Below, in pieces: positions 19,972-28,909 of a stretch of DNA of 64,000 nucleotides. The position numbers and the translations under genes were made by a program. The DNA comes from Gammaproteobacteria bacterium HGW-Gammaproteobacteria-15. GTDB lineage: Bacteria > Pseudomonadota > Gammaproteobacteria > Enterobacterales > Alteromonadaceae. The DNA lies in assembly GCA_002840125.1 (NCBI GenBank), contig PGZF01000003.1, forward strand, positions 434,001 to 498,000, in the 5' to 3' direction. A model generated the notes under the pieces. It saw only the letters and a list, made by a program, of their open reading frames with translations, was not told where the DNA came from and ran no database searches. Every line of letters starts with the position of its first letter. Within the stretch, counting starts at the first letter, position 1.

Positions 19972-20879
19972 CAAAGTGCCTTATGGCCAATGCCGGCCCA
20001 AATCAGCCCTGCCAGTAACAGCAGCGGATAAAGGTGGCACAGCAGTACATTCAGGCCCAGGTAGGGCGTGAGTTGTTTGGGTTTATCGGCATAGCGGAAC
20101 AGGCCCGGCAGCAGCTTTATCAGCAGTGGCAGGCTGAGCAGTGCTAACAGGCATTGCCGGGGCAAAATGCCTCCAGCCACCGCGGCTAACAACACCAGGT
20201 AACTTAGTAACAGCAGCAGGGTGTAAACGCTGGCACTGCGCCGCCGGCCGATAACGATAGGTAAGTGGCGCCGGCCAACGCGACGGTCGGCGTCGGCATC
20301 CGGAAACTGGTTCAGCAGCAACAAATTACTAACCAGTAGCAGTATAATAACCGCCAGTACCCAGGCTGCGGCACTGACGCTGCCGGCCAATACCCAGTAG
20401 CTGCCCAGTGTCATAAAAACGCCAAAACCGATGCCGGGTGCCAGCAGGCATAGCAGTGGCCAACGGTTAACATACTGGGTGTACGCATAAATAAGTACTA
20501 CGCCCGGAATGCCGAGCATCAAGGGCAGCCAGTTTAATTGATAGCTGAGGTACAGGCCGCCGCCAATGGTGAGCAGCAGGCTGACAATTGCTAATGTTAA
20601 AGCAGCGGTGCTGGCTGTTGGGTGGCGGACAAGGGTGCCGCTGCCACCGCTGAACGGCGTACGCTCGGTGAGAAAATCCAGCCCTGATTTAAAGTCGAAG
20701 TACTCATTGAAGGCATTAACGCTAAGATGAGCACATAGCCCTACGGCTGTTACCAGCGCAAATGTAGCGTAGTGTAAAACAAATCCGGCTTGCCAGCTTG
20801 CTCCGGCCGCCAGAGCAATACATACCAGGGTAAGACTGAGAAAGTTTATCCGCGCGACGCCGCAAAGTTGTTTCAACAA
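19971..20879 (-). CDS. UbiA/MenA-family prenyltransferase, first gene of the frd operon
   Basis: 302 residues, about eight or nine membrane spans. It has the first Asp-rich motif NEYFDFKSGLD (N-x-x-x-D-x-x-x-x-x-D) and a second, DADADRR, that bind Mg-prenyl-diphosphate, so it should attach a polyprenyl chain to an aromatic acceptor at the inner membrane. It resembles the MenA-like side of the family (1,4-dihydroxy-2-naphthoate acceptor) more than UbiA. Start TTG 20879, with AAAGGA about 11 bp upstream. The TGATG junction with frdA implies cotranscription, suggesting a quinone dedicated to fumarate respiration. Acceptor assignment is an inference. Confidence 0.8.
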   Translation of the reverse strand: MLKQLCGVARINFLSLTLVCIALAAGASWQAGFVLHYATFALVTAVGLCAHLSVNAFNEYFDFKSGLDFLTERTPFSGGSGTLVRHPTASTAALTLAIVSLLLTIGGGLYLSYQLNWLPLMLGIPGVVLIYAYTQYVNRWPLLCLLAPGIGFGVFMTLGSYWVLAGSVSAAAWVLAVIILLLVSNLLLLNQFPDADADRRVGRRHLPIVIGRRRSASVYTLLLLLSYLVLLAAVAGGILPRQCLLALLSLPLLIKLLPGLFRYADKPKQLTPYLGLNVLLCHLYPLLLLAGLIWAGIGHKAL

Positions 20880-21051
20880 AAAAAGTATCCTTTAAACATC
20901 TTTGCTACAGAGTATAGCTATCACCGGGGTTATAGCTTGATCCAGAACATTTTTTCTGTCTTGATGTTGTAAACTGATAATGAATTAATGCTGCGGCTGT
21001 TCAGCCGGCTATGCCGTAAACCCTAATCAACCGGGAGATCTCACTGTAACC

Positions 21052-21156
21052 ATGGCACAAGGGACTATGATTCTGAACTTACCAATTAGCTGCGGCATCT
21101 GCTTGCCGCGTCGCAGGCAGGCCCGGGTGGCAGCCTTGCTGATGTGGCTGTTATGA
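21052..21156 (+). CDS. Possible 34-codon leader ORF coupled to the SLC13 gene
   Basis: ATG 21052 opens a 34-codon frame whose TGA overlaps ATG 21153 of the permease (ATGA). GGGAG lies about 13 bp upstream, whereas the permease ATG has no recognisable Shine-Dalgarno, so coupling would make sense. The predicted peptide has Cys at 14 and 17 and an Arg cluster. Very short frames arise by chance; this is tentative. Confidence 0.3.
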   Translation: MAQGTMILNLPISCGICLPRRRQARVAALLMWLL

Positions 21157-23510
21157 CGCCGGATATCGCCCTGGTATTATTGATACTGCTGGCAGCCCTG
21201 GTATTGTTTGTTACCGGCTGGCTGCGAATGGATGTGGTCGCTTTATTGGTGTTATGTACTTTGGCTTTATTGGGCCTGGTATCGCCGGCAGAGGCCATAA
21301 GTGGGTTTAGTAACCCGGCGGTGATTACTGTCTGGGCCATGTTTATTATGAGTGAGGGCTTAACCCGTGTTGGTATTGCCGACGGCATCGGGCGGCAGGT
21401 GATTCGCTTATCCGATAGCAGTGAAACCAGGATGATCATTGTCATTATGCTGATTTCCGGGGCGTTATCCGCTTTTATGAGCAATATAGGCGTGGTGGCC
21501 TTATTGCTGCCGGTGACGGTAGAAGCCGCCAGACGTTGCGGTATATCACCGGCCAAGGTGCTGATGCCAATGGCCTTTGGCGCCATGCTCGGTGGCTTAA
21601 TCACCTTAATTGGCACACCACCCAATTTACTGGTGCATATTGCGCTGGAAGATAGTGGCCACAGCGGATTTAAATTATTTGATTTCGCCTTAATCGGTTT
21701 ACCGATTTTATTAGCCGGCACCTTGTTTGTCGCTTTTGTTGGCCGTCACTTGTTACCGGAGACCGATCCTGGCCGCGCTGGCCTGGCAGGCAGTAAAAAC
21801 CTCAGCGATCAATACGGTTTACAGGAGCGGATTTTTGCGCTGCGCTTACCTGATGATTCTTTACTGGCCGGGCGTACGCTGGAAGAGTCTGGCTTAATTA
21901 ATACCGCCGGCCTGATCGTTATCGCTCTGACCCGGGGCAGTGAAACCTTTACCCTGCCATCGCGCCATACTGTTCTTCAGGGCGGCGATATTGTGCTGGC
22001 ACAGGGTAAATTCAGCCGCTTTGAACGGCTGCGTAGCTGGAACTCGTTAACCATTGAACGTGAAGCACCAATGCTGCATGAAAAATTGCTGGCAGCCAGT
22101 GGTCTGGCTGAGCTGGAGGTGGCGCCTGACAGCGTGCTGGTGGGCGAAGTATTGCAGCATCACCGTTTTCGGGAGCATTACCAGATTAATGTGTTAGCGG
22201 TAAAGCGCGGCGGCCAAATGTTACGTACGCGGCTGGCCGATTTATCGCTGGCCGCCGGCGATAAAATTCTGGTGCAGGGTAGCAAAAGTGCGCTGGACGC
22301 CATGGCCAGGCAAGCAGCGTTTAGTGTATTACAGTTGCTTAGCCCGGATGATGTAATACAGCACTATAAACTGGAAGAGCGCCTATTTGTGCTGGGTTTA
22401 CCGGCCGACAGCCCGCTGGTTGACAGCACCTTTGCCGATAACCGGCTGGGTGACGCCTTTGATTTTCGTTTACTGGGGCTGTTTCGCCAGGGCGAAATTA
22501 TTCAGCAGTTTCACTCTGACGATAAACTGGCAGCCGGCGACTTGCTGCTGATCCAGGGGCGGGAGGAAGACCTGGATATTCTGCGCGGCTTTAAACAGCT
22601 GGAGCGACTGGACGATATGTCGCCTTATCTGGATTTACTGGCCAAAGGTAAGCTGGAGCTGATAGAAGCAACCTTGCACCCGCGTAGTAAATACATCGGC
22701 AAGAGTGTTAATGCGCTGCAACTTGATAAACGTTATAAAGTGGAAGTGGCAGCCATTTGGCGCGAAGGCCGCGCGTATCGCTCGGCGCTGGGCAGCATGT
22801 TGTTGCAGGCGGGGGATGCGTTGTTAATAGTAGGGCCGCGGCCGCGGCTGGCGATGCTGACCGAAAGTGAGCATCTGATTGTGTTAAACCCGATACAGGT
22901 AAAGCCGGTGAATGTCAGCAAGGCGCCTTTGGCTGCCGGCTTAATCCTGTTGATGATAACCCTGACGGTAGCCGGCGTATTGCCGGTTTATCTGGCGGCT
23001 ATTCTGGCGGCAACCTTAATGGTGGCCAGCCGATGTTTAAGTATGGAGCAGGCTTATGCCGCCATTGACTGGCGCTCTATCTTTCTGATCGCCGGCATGC
23101 TGCCGCTGGGAGCGGCGATGCAACATTCCGGCACTGCAGCCTGGCTGGCGCAAGCTGTGCTGGCAGGGCCCGGCCAATTTGGCCCCTGGGCAGTCATGGC
23201 CGGTTTGTATTTGGTTACGGCACTGGGCACTTTAGTGGTGCCAACTGTGGCACTGGTGCTGATTATGGCGCCGATTGGTTTAATGCTTAGCAGTGCGCTG
23301 GGGCTGAATGGTCAAAGTGCAATGATGATAGTGGCGGTAGCGGCCACCAGCCTGGCCAGCCCGGTATCGCATGCTGCCAATACGCTGGTAATGGGGCCGG
23401 GGGGCTACCGTTTTGTCGATTATTTAAAAGTGGGTGGGCCGCTTAGCTTGCTATTGTTTGTTATTACCATGGCTTTGTTGCCGCTGTTTTGGCCGTTAAA
23501 CCCGGCGTAA
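21153..23510 (+). CDS. SLC13 / DASS-family permease with four internal RCK_C (TrkA-C) domains
   Basis: 785 residues. The N-terminal membrane block (about 1-200) and C-terminal membrane block (about 590-785) form the CitT/DASS-type transporter; the re-entrant motif LITLIGTPPNLLVH carries the family's sodium- and anion-site Thr-Pro-Asn signature. Between them lie four RCK_C-like repeats of about 65 residues (roughly 220-285, 305-375, 395-460 and 475-560), each ending in an AGD-x-(hydrophobic)3-x-G strand. RCK_C domains bind small ligands or nucleotides. Substrate could be sulfate or dicarboxylate. ATG 21153 is preferred to GTG 21144. Convergent with panC. Confidence 0.85.
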   Translation: MTPDIALVLLILLAALVLFVTGWLRMDVVALLVLCTLALLGLVSPAEAISGFSNPAVITVWAMFIMSEGLTRVGIADGIGRQVIRLSDSSETRMIIVIMLISGALSAFMSNIGVVALLLPVTVEAARRCGISPAKVLMPMAFGAMLGGLITLIGTPPNLLVHIALEDSGHSGFKLFDFALIGLPILLAGTLFVAFVGRHLLPETDPGRAGLAGSKNLSDQYGLQERIFALRLPDDSLLAGRTLEESGLINTAGLIVIALTRGSETFTLPSRHTVLQGGDIVLAQGKFSRFERLRSWNSLTIEREAPMLHEKLLAASGLAELEVAPDSVLVGEVLQHHRFREHYQINVLAVKRGGQMLRTRLADLSLAAGDKILVQGSKSALDAMARQAAFSVLQLLSPDDVIQHYKLEERLFVLGLPADSPLVDSTFADNRLGDAFDFRLLGLFRQGEIIQQFHSDDKLAAGDLLLIQGREEDLDILRGFKQLERLDDMSPYLDLLAKGKLELIEATLHPRSKYIGKSVNALQLDKRYKVEVAAIWREGRAYRSALGSMLLQAGDALLIVGPRPRLAMLTESEHLIVLNPIQVKPVNVSKAPLAAGLILLMITLTVAGVLPVYLAAILAATLMVASRCLSMEQAYAAIDWRSIFLIAGMLPLGAAMQHSGTAAWLAQAVLAGPGQFGPWAVMAGLYLVTALGTLVVPTVALVLIMAPIGLMLSSALGLNGQSAMMIVAVAATSLASPVSHAANTLVMGPGGYRFVDYLKVGGPLSLLLFVITMALLPLFWPLNPA

Positions 23511-23523
23511 ACCATAGCCGGGT
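23500..23523. terminator. Hairpin between convergent SLC13 and panC genes
   Basis: ACCCGGC (23500-23506) pairs with GCCGGGT (23517-23523) around a 10-nt loop, straddling the permease stop. T-tracts are weak on both sides (TTT on the minus strand). Confidence 0.35.
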
Positions 23524-23536
23524 AACAGCAGGCGAT

Positions 23537-24379
23537 TCAGACTTCCAGATTATCAATCAGCCGGGTGTTGCCCAGCCAGGCGGCGGCCAGAATGACTTTA
23601 GCTTGCTGTGCGGTGGTAGCCAGCGTTAGATCGGTTTGATCAGAGATATCAATATAGTCCGGCGTAAAGCCGGCAGCGCTCAGTTGTTGTTTAGTTTGCA
23701 ACTCCAGGCTGCGGTAATCATGGTTACCGGCCAGGATTTGGGCTCGCAGTTGCTGCAACAGTTGATATAGCTGTGGGGCTGTAGCTAATTGCTCTGGCGT
23801 TAAATAACCATTGCGTGAGCTTAGCGCCAGACCATTGGCCGCACGCTCTGTTGGTACGCCGATAATCTCAATCGGTAAGGATAAATCGGTTACCATCTGG
23901 CGGATAATGGCCAGTTGCTGATAATCCTTCTGGCCAAAACAGGCAATATCCGGCTGCACCAGATTAAACAGCTTACAAACAATAGTCGACACGCCACGGA
24001 AATGGCCGGCACGGCTGGCGCCGCAGTGCAAATCGCCAAGCAGCGGTACTTCGACAAAGGTTTGTACGTCCAGGCCGCGCGGGTACATCATATCCGGCGT
24101 AGGGGTAAATACCGCATCGGCGCCATGGGCGGTTAGCCCGGCGCAATCAGCCTCCAGCGTACGCGGGTAGCTGTCGAGATCTTCATTTTTGCCAAACTGC
24201 ATCGGGTTAACAAAGATGCTGACAATTACCCGGTCGGCGTGGCTTTTGGCAACATCAACCAGTTTTAAGTGACCGTTATGCAGGTTGCCCATAGTGGGCA
24301 CAAAGGCGATGCGCTCGCCGTTTTGCCGCCAGGCACTGATTTGTGCCCGCAGCGCAGCAATAGAGTTGAGTATTTTCAT
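23537..24379 (-). CDS. panC: Pantothenate synthetase
   Basis: 280 residues (E. coli 283). It condenses pantoate and beta-alanine using ATP. Conserved parts are the ATP-site [14 protein letters not shown] (the GNLHxGH form of HIGH), [18 protein letters not shown] and [10 protein letters not shown]. It follows panB by 5 bp, last gene of the dksA-gluQ-pcnB-folK-panBC block. Beta-alanine should come from PanP encoded at 13.6-15.2 kb. Confidence 0.97.
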   Translation of the reverse strand: MKILNSIAALRAQISAWRQNGERIAFVPTMGNLHNGHLKLVDVAKSHADRVIVSIFVNPMQFGKNEDLDSYPRTLEADCAGLTAHGADAVFTPTPDMMYPRGLDVQTFVEVPLLGDLHCGASRAGHFRGVSTIVCKLFNLVQPDIACFGQKDYQQLAIIRQMVTDLSLPIEIIGVPTERAANGLALSSRNGYLTPEQLATAPQLYQLLQQLRAQILAGNHDYRSLELQTKQQLSAAGFTPDYIDISDQTDLTLATTAQQAKVILAAAWLGNTRLIDNLEV

Positions 24380-24384
24380 CAGAG

Positions 24385-25176
24385 TTAAAAACTGTGTTCG
24401 CTGGCAGGAAAAGTCTGGTTTTTTACTTCGCTGACATAAGCGGCAATAGCGCTTCTGATCTCGCCGGTTTGTGCCAGATAGTTCTTGGAAAATTTCGGAA
24501 TATAGCCACTGCTGATGCCGAGTAAATCGTGCATTACCAGCACCTGGCCGTCGGTAACATTACCGGCGCCAATGCCGATAACCGGAATGCTTAGCGCCTC
24601 AGTAATACGTTTGGCTAAGGCGGTGGGTATGCATTCTAACACCAGTAACTGGGCGCCGGCGTCTTGCAGGGCTTTGGCTTGCGCAACCATGTTATCGGCG
24701 GCAGCATCGGTTTTACCCTGTACTTTATAACCACCAAAGATATGCACCGACTGTGGTGTTAAGCCCAAATGGCCGCATACCGGTACGCCGCGCTCGGTTA
24801 AGGCTTTTACGGTAGGCAGCAAAAAGTTGCCGCCTTCGAGTTTCACCATATTGGCACCTGCCTGCATCAGCGGTACTACGCTTTGCAACGCTTGCTCCAG
24901 GGTACCGTAGCTCATAAACGGCATATCGGCGATGACGAACGCATCCGGCGCACCGGCGCGCACGGCGCGGGTGTGGTAAGCAATGTCGTTAACGGTAACC
25001 GGCAGGGTATCGCCGTGGCCTTGCAGCACCATACCTAAGGAGTCGCCGATCAGCAGTACATCGACGCCTTGTTCGGCAAATAATTTAGCGAAGCTGGCAT
25101 CATAGGCCGTCAGCATCGTGATCTTGTCGCTTTGCTGCTTCATTTTCTGTAATACGGCAGTGGTGATCTTAGCCAT
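24385..25176 (-). CDS. panB: 3-methyl-2-oxobutanoate hydroxymethyltransferase
   Basis: 263 residues (E. coli 264). Transfers a hydroxymethyl group from methylene-tetrahydrofolate to ketoisovalerate, the first committed step to pantothenate. Typical segments [36 protein letters not shown] and IGIGAG are present with the Mg-binding Asp and Glu residues. panC starts 5 bp after it. Confidence 0.97.
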   Translation of the reverse strand: MAKITTAVLQKMKQQSDKITMLTAYDASFAKLFAEQGVDVLLIGDSLGMVLQGHGDTLPVTVNDIAYHTRAVRAGAPDAFVIADMPFMSYGTLEQALQSVVPLMQAGANMVKLEGGNFLLPTVKALTERGVPVCGHLGLTPQSVHIFGGYKVQGKTDAAADNMVAQAKALQDAGAQLLVLECIPTALAKRITEALSIPVIGIGAGNVTDGQVLVMHDLLGISSGYIPKFSKNYLAQTGEIRSAIAAYVSEVKNQTFPASEHSF

Positions 25177-25212
25177 AATCTTCTCATCCGACCATTAACG
25201 CAGGACGCGCAA

Positions 25213-25231
25213 GATCGCACAAAGTGCGATC
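25213..25231. repeat. Perfect 8-bp hairpin at the folK-panB junction
   Basis: GATCGCAC and GTGCGATC flank an AAA loop (25213-25231), overlapping the folK stop codon. There is no T-tract; it may be an RNA processing or stability element between folK and panB, or chance. Confidence 0.4.
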
Positions 25232-25730
25232 AGCTGCAACTGCTGTGAAGTTTTTGCAGGCCGTTAAGCGGCACCTGCGCCAGTAAAGAGGATAATACAG
25301 TACCGTCCGGCAGGTTAAGCTGGGGGGCAATTTCGTAAAGGGGATACAGTACAAACTCACGTACACGCAAGCCATAGTGCGGCACGGTTAAGCGTTCAGT
25401 AGCGATAACCTGGTTGCCGTACAGCAGAATATCTAAATCCAGTGTGCGCGGGCCCCAACGCTCGGCTTTACGTTTACGGCCCTGCTGTTGTTCTATCTGT
25501 TGCAGGGCATCCAGTAGCTGCTCTGGTGTTAATGTAGTGTCTATTGCGGCTACGGCATTAACGTAATCGGGTTGGTCTTGCGGCCCCATAGGTTTAGAAC
25601 CGTAAAAGCCGGACACCGCCACCAGCGTACTGTGTGGCAGCTGTTTAAGTGCCTGCACGGCTTGTTGCAGTTGCGCTACCGGTTGCTCCAGGTTAGCGCC
25701 TAAACCAATGTAACAGCGAAGCGGTGTCAT
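25230..25730 (-). CDS. folK: 6-hydroxymethyl-7,8-dihydropterin pyrophosphokinase
   Basis: 166 residues (E. coli 159). Transfers pyrophosphate from ATP to 6-hydroxymethyl-dihydropterin in folate synthesis. The family signature RWGPRTLDLDILLYG with its Mg-binding Asp pair is intact, and IGLGANLEQP marks the N-terminus. The ATG shares one base with the pcnB stop (TAATG), so translation is coupled. Confidence 0.96.
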   Translation of the reverse strand: MTPLRCYIGLGANLEQPVAQLQQAVQALKQLPHSTLVAVSGFYGSKPMGPQDQPDYVNAVAAIDTTLTPEQLLDALQQIEQQQGRKRKAERWGPRTLDLDILLYGNQVIATERLTVPHYGLRVREFVLYPLYEIAPQLNLPDGTVLSSLLAQVPLNGLQKLHSSCS

Positions 25731-27187
25731 TATTCTACCGTGGGTTTACGTTTATAGCTGCGACGGCGGCGTGGGCCTTTGTCGATGCCTTCTTTACCCA
25801 ACTGGTTGATCAGCTGCAGCCGGTCGGTTTCGTCCGCAAACTGAAATCTTTCCCACCACAGTGCCAGCTCAACTAAGCTGCCGCCCTCGGCTTCGGCACG
25901 TAATTGCAGAAAATCAAAGGCTCCACGAAACTTAGGCTGCTCCAGAAGTTTAAAGGCCCGGCGCCCGGCGCGTTTGGTTAAACGGCTCTGCAGGGCCCAG
26001 ATATCGCGCATTGACAGTGTAAAACGCTTAGGGATAGCAATAGTGCGCTGAATATCGTCCAGCACTTCGGTCATGGCGATATTCATTGCATCAATTTCAC
26101 TTAAACCGTCGGTTATCAGCATTTGGCTGCGCAGTTCTACCGGGTACCATAACAGGGCGGCAAAAATAAAGGCTGGTGTTACCGGTTTGTCCGCGTCAAC
26201 CCGCTCATCGGTGTTTTGCAGTGCTTTAGTGGCCAACTGAAACGCTTTGCCTTCCGGTTCCTGTTTTAACAGTTTATCCAGTTGTGGCAGCAGCTGTTTT
26301 AATACTTTGCTGTCACGCATCAGCATAAAGTTATCAAAGGCTTTACCGGCCAGCAGCAGCTTTACCAGCTCATCAAATAAACGCGGTGGCGGGATATTTT
26401 TCAGCAGTACCGCCAACTGTGCTATTGGCTCGGCACTGGCTGGGGCAATTTGCATATTCAGTTTGGTAGCAAAGCGGATCGCCCGCAAAATGCGCACCGG
26501 ATCTTCGCGATACCGTGTCTCGGGATCGCCAATCAGTTCAATTTTACGTGCGGCTATTGCCTGCATGCCGTTGGCAAAGTCATAAACACAGAAATCATTG
26601 ACCGAGTAATACAGCGCATTAACGGTAAAGTCACGCCGCTCTGCATCTTCTTCAATGGTACCGTACACGTTGTCACGCAGAATTTGGCCATGATCGCTTA
26701 AGCTGGCTGTTTTTAACTTCGGTGCTGTGTCTGCTTCGTCATCTGCGCCACTGTGGTGGCCCCGGAAGGTAGCAACTTCAATAACTTCACGGCCAAATAC
26801 CACATGGGCTAAACGAAAACGGCGGCCAATCAGGCGGCAGTTACGAAATACCTGTTTTACCTGCTCGGGTTTGGCATTGGTTACCACGTCAAAATCTTTT
26901 GGCTTCAGGCCGAGTAGTAAATCGCGGATACAGCCACCCACCAGATAAGCATCAAAACCAGCATCTTTGAGCCGGTACAGCACTTTAAGCGCGTTCGGGC
27001 TGATGTCTTTACGTGAAATAGCATGCTGATCGCGGCTTAAACGCTGCACGGCAGGTAACAGGCTGGCACCCGGAGCCGGGCGTGGTGCTTGTTGCACTTT
27101 GCCTACAGCTTTAGTTTTCTGGTTGTTTGCCTTAGTGGCCTTGCCGCCAAAAGTGCGGCGGCAAAAATCTAACACTCGCGAAATAAT
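25730..27187 (-). CDS. pcnB: Poly(A) polymerase I, predicted to start at an AUU codon
   Basis: 485 residues. Adds 3' poly(A) tails that promote RNA decay. Nucleotidyltransferase motifs are intact: VGGCIRDLLLG, then PKDFDVVTNA with the two catalytic Asp, RRFRLAHV, and REDPVRILRAIRF; the C-terminus is basic. The first ordinary start (GTG 27175) has no Shine-Dalgarno. Four codons upstream, ATT at 27187-27185 has AGGAG exactly 7 nt before it and yields M-I-S-R-V-L-D-F-C-R-R, aligning residue by residue with the E. coli N-terminus M-F-T-R-V-A-N-F-C-R-K. E. coli pcnB is known to initiate at AUU, an inefficient codon limiting PcnB. The conservation argues strongly for the same here. Confidence 0.93.
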   Translation of the reverse strand: MISRVLDFCRRTFGGKATKANNQKTKAVGKVQQAPRPAPGASLLPAVQRLSRDQHAISRKDISPNALKVLYRLKDAGFDAYLVGGCIRDLLLGLKPKDFDVVTNAKPEQVKQVFRNCRLIGRRFRLAHVVFGREVIEVATFRGHHSGADDEADTAPKLKTASLSDHGQILRDNVYGTIEEDAERRDFTVNALYYSVNDFCVYDFANGMQAIAARKIELIGDPETRYREDPVRILRAIRFATKLNMQIAPASAEPIAQLAVLLKNIPPPRLFDELVKLLLAGKAFDNFMLMRDSKVLKQLLPQLDKLLKQEPEGKAFQLATKALQNTDERVDADKPVTPAFIFAALLWYPVELRSQMLITDGLSEIDAMNIAMTEVLDDIQRTIAIPKRFTLSMRDIWALQSRLTKRAGRRAFKLLEQPKFRGAFDFLQLRAEAEGGSLVELALWWERFQFADETDRLQLINQLGKEGIDKGPRRRRSYKRKPTVE

Positions 27188-27194
27188 GATAATT

Positions 27195-27199
27195 CTCCT
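27195..27199 (-). promoter_or_regulatory. pcnB: Shine-Dalgarno that fixes the AUU start of pcnB
   Basis: AGGAG at 27199-27195 on the minus strand lies 7 nt before ATT 27187 but 19 nt before GTG 27175, so only the AUU is at normal spacing. Confidence 0.8.
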
Positions 27200-27285
27200 G
27201 ACTAAAGACAGCCCCGAGCTGCATTGTTTTAAAAACGGCTAATAATACCGCAGCCGAAGCGAAAAAAGAATTAAACCGGGCCGGC

Positions 27286-28191
27286 TTAACGAAATTCTGT
27301 GCTGCTTATTTCCATTCGCAGCGGGACTTTGGCAAGCTGCCAGTTGCTGATGGCCCAGCTTAATTGCTCCGTAACCGGGGCTTGTTCTAACTCTGCCGGT
27401 GGCGGGTGGCCAAGAAAACGCAATACTTCACGCATTACCTGGGCTTTGGGCCATTGGCTGATGGCAGCAGCGTGATTTTGTTTGCTGAGCTTAAATCCCG
27501 GTTCCAGCACCGCCAGCGGCAAGTGGCCATATCCGGGTTTCACTGCACCAAGCAAGCTGAACAAGGCTTGTTGTCGTGGTGTCATCGGCAGTAAATCGGC
27601 GCCGCGGATCACTTCGGTTACGCCCTGGTCGATATCATCTACTACTACCACCAGTTGATAAGCAAATAAGCCATCGCGGCGTTTAATAATATAATCTTCC
27701 TGCGCCAGTTGGCTTGTTATCTGCTGCGGGCCAAATAGCAGATCGGTAAAGTGGGTGCTGACATTGTCACTGCGCAAACGCCAGGCCAGGTTGCTACTGT
27801 TTAAATTCTTTGTGGCACAGCGGTTGTCGTAAGTACCCCCCATTGCACTGATTTGCTTGCGGCTGCACTGGCAGGCATAAATTAGCTGTTGCTGCTGTAA
27901 TTGGTTAAAAACTTCACTGTAGCGCGCCAGACGCTGGCTTTGATACAGCACCTCGCCATCCCACAGTAAACCAAATTGCTCCAGTGTGCGCAGAATATCA
28001 CTGTCGATGCCCGGCACCATGCGAGGCGTGTCGATGTCTTCCATTCTTACCAGCCACTGGCCGTGCTGGCTTTTTGCCTGCAGATAGCTGCCAACCGCAG
28101 CAATAAGAGAACCGAAATGAAGTGGGCCGGAAGGCGAAGGCGCAAACCGGCCGATATAAGCGGGGCTAACACTTGGCATCTTAGCGGGCAT
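27286..28191 (-). CDS. gluQ: Glutamyl-Q tRNA(Asp) synthetase
   Basis: 301 residues, a truncated GluRS paralogue lacking the anticodon-binding domain; it activates glutamate and attaches it to queuosine in tRNA(Asp). Visible are RFAPSPSGPLHFGSL (HIGH-type motif), VRMEDIDTPR, the zinc site CQC...YDNRC and KLSKQN (KMSKS-type loop). ATG 28191 starts directly after dksA; ATG 28179 is an alternative. The dksA-gluQ order is the usual gammaproteobacterial one. Confidence 0.95.
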   Translation of the reverse strand: MPAKMPSVSPAYIGRFAPSPSGPLHFGSLIAAVGSYLQAKSQHGQWLVRMEDIDTPRMVPGIDSDILRTLEQFGLLWDGEVLYQSQRLARYSEVFNQLQQQQLIYACQCSRKQISAMGGTYDNRCATKNLNSSNLAWRLRSDNVSTHFTDLLFGPQQITSQLAQEDYIIKRRDGLFAYQLVVVVDDIDQGVTEVIRGADLLPMTPRQQALFSLLGAVKPGYGHLPLAVLEPGFKLSKQNHAAAISQWPKAQVMREVLRFLGHPPPAELEQAPVTEQLSWAISNWQLAKVPLRMEISSTEFR

Positions 28192-28192
28192 C

Positions 28193-28642
28193 TTAGCCGC
28201 CCAGTTGCTTTTCCTTAATTTCTGCTAAGGTTTTGCAATCGATACACATGTCAGCCGTTGGACGGGCTTCCAAGCGCTTAATACCAATTTCAATACCGCA
28301 GGTATCACAGTAACCAAAGTCTTCGTCTTCGATTTTCTGCAAGGTTTTTTCAATTTTCTTCAGCAGCTTACGCTCACGGTCACGGGCGCGCAGTTCTAAA
28401 CTGAATTCTTCTTCCTGAGCGGCACGGTCTACCGGATCCGGGAAGTTAGCAGCTTCATCTGCCATATGGTTTTTGGTGCGATCAACTTCTTCGCGCAGCT
28501 GCTGACGCCAGGCGTCGAGAATGCGGCGGAAATGTTCCAGTTGCTTCGGGTTCATATACTCTTCCCCGACAGCTTCCTGATATGGCGCTACGCCTGCAAG
28601 GGCAAGTAAGCCCAGCGTTTTGGTAGTATTGCCTTCTGGCAT
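28193..28642 (-). CDS. dksA: RNA polymerase-binding transcription factor DksA
   Basis: 149 residues (E. coli 151). Works with ppGpp in the RNA polymerase secondary channel. The coiled-coil tip D69-x-x-D72-x-A74 is conserved, and the C4 zinc finger uses C112, C115, C133 and C136. ATG 28642 is fixed by AGGAG 6 nt upstream; in-frame extension further upstream has no ribosome-binding site. First gene of the dksA-gluQ-pcnB-folK-panB-panC block and divergent from pepB over 267 bp with no other feature seen. Confidence 0.97.
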   Translation of the reverse strand: MPEGNTTKTLGLLALAGVAPYQEAVGEEYMNPKQLEHFRRILDAWRQQLREEVDRTKNHMADEAANFPDPVDRAAQEEEFSLELRARDRERKLLKKIEKTLQKIEDEDFGYCDTCGIEIGIKRLEARPTADMCIDCKTLAEIKEKQLGG

Positions 28643-28909
28643 AATCATCTCCTGTATAATGCCAAGCGAAAAAATATGGCGGCTATAGATAGCAGAATAT
28701 TGCTGGCATCGCAATCAGATTTAAAAAGACGCGGAAGTATACAGATTGGCGGGCCTATCGTCATCTTATTTAATTTACGCCAATTTAACGCGCGCTTTAG
28801 CTTGGTACAGCAGCAAAATAACGAGCTTCTGTTTCGCCTGTAAAGCCTTGTGATACACTGATTAGCATCGCATTTAACGCAAAACAGCACTGATAAAAAA
28901 GGGTGACAG

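Noticed and set aside
20930..20975. FNR-like half sites (TTGAT) upstream of the frd-linked prenyltransferase
   Set aside because: No second half at the required 4-bp spacing; a single TTGAT is expected by chance. Oxygen control is likely but not supported by this sequence.
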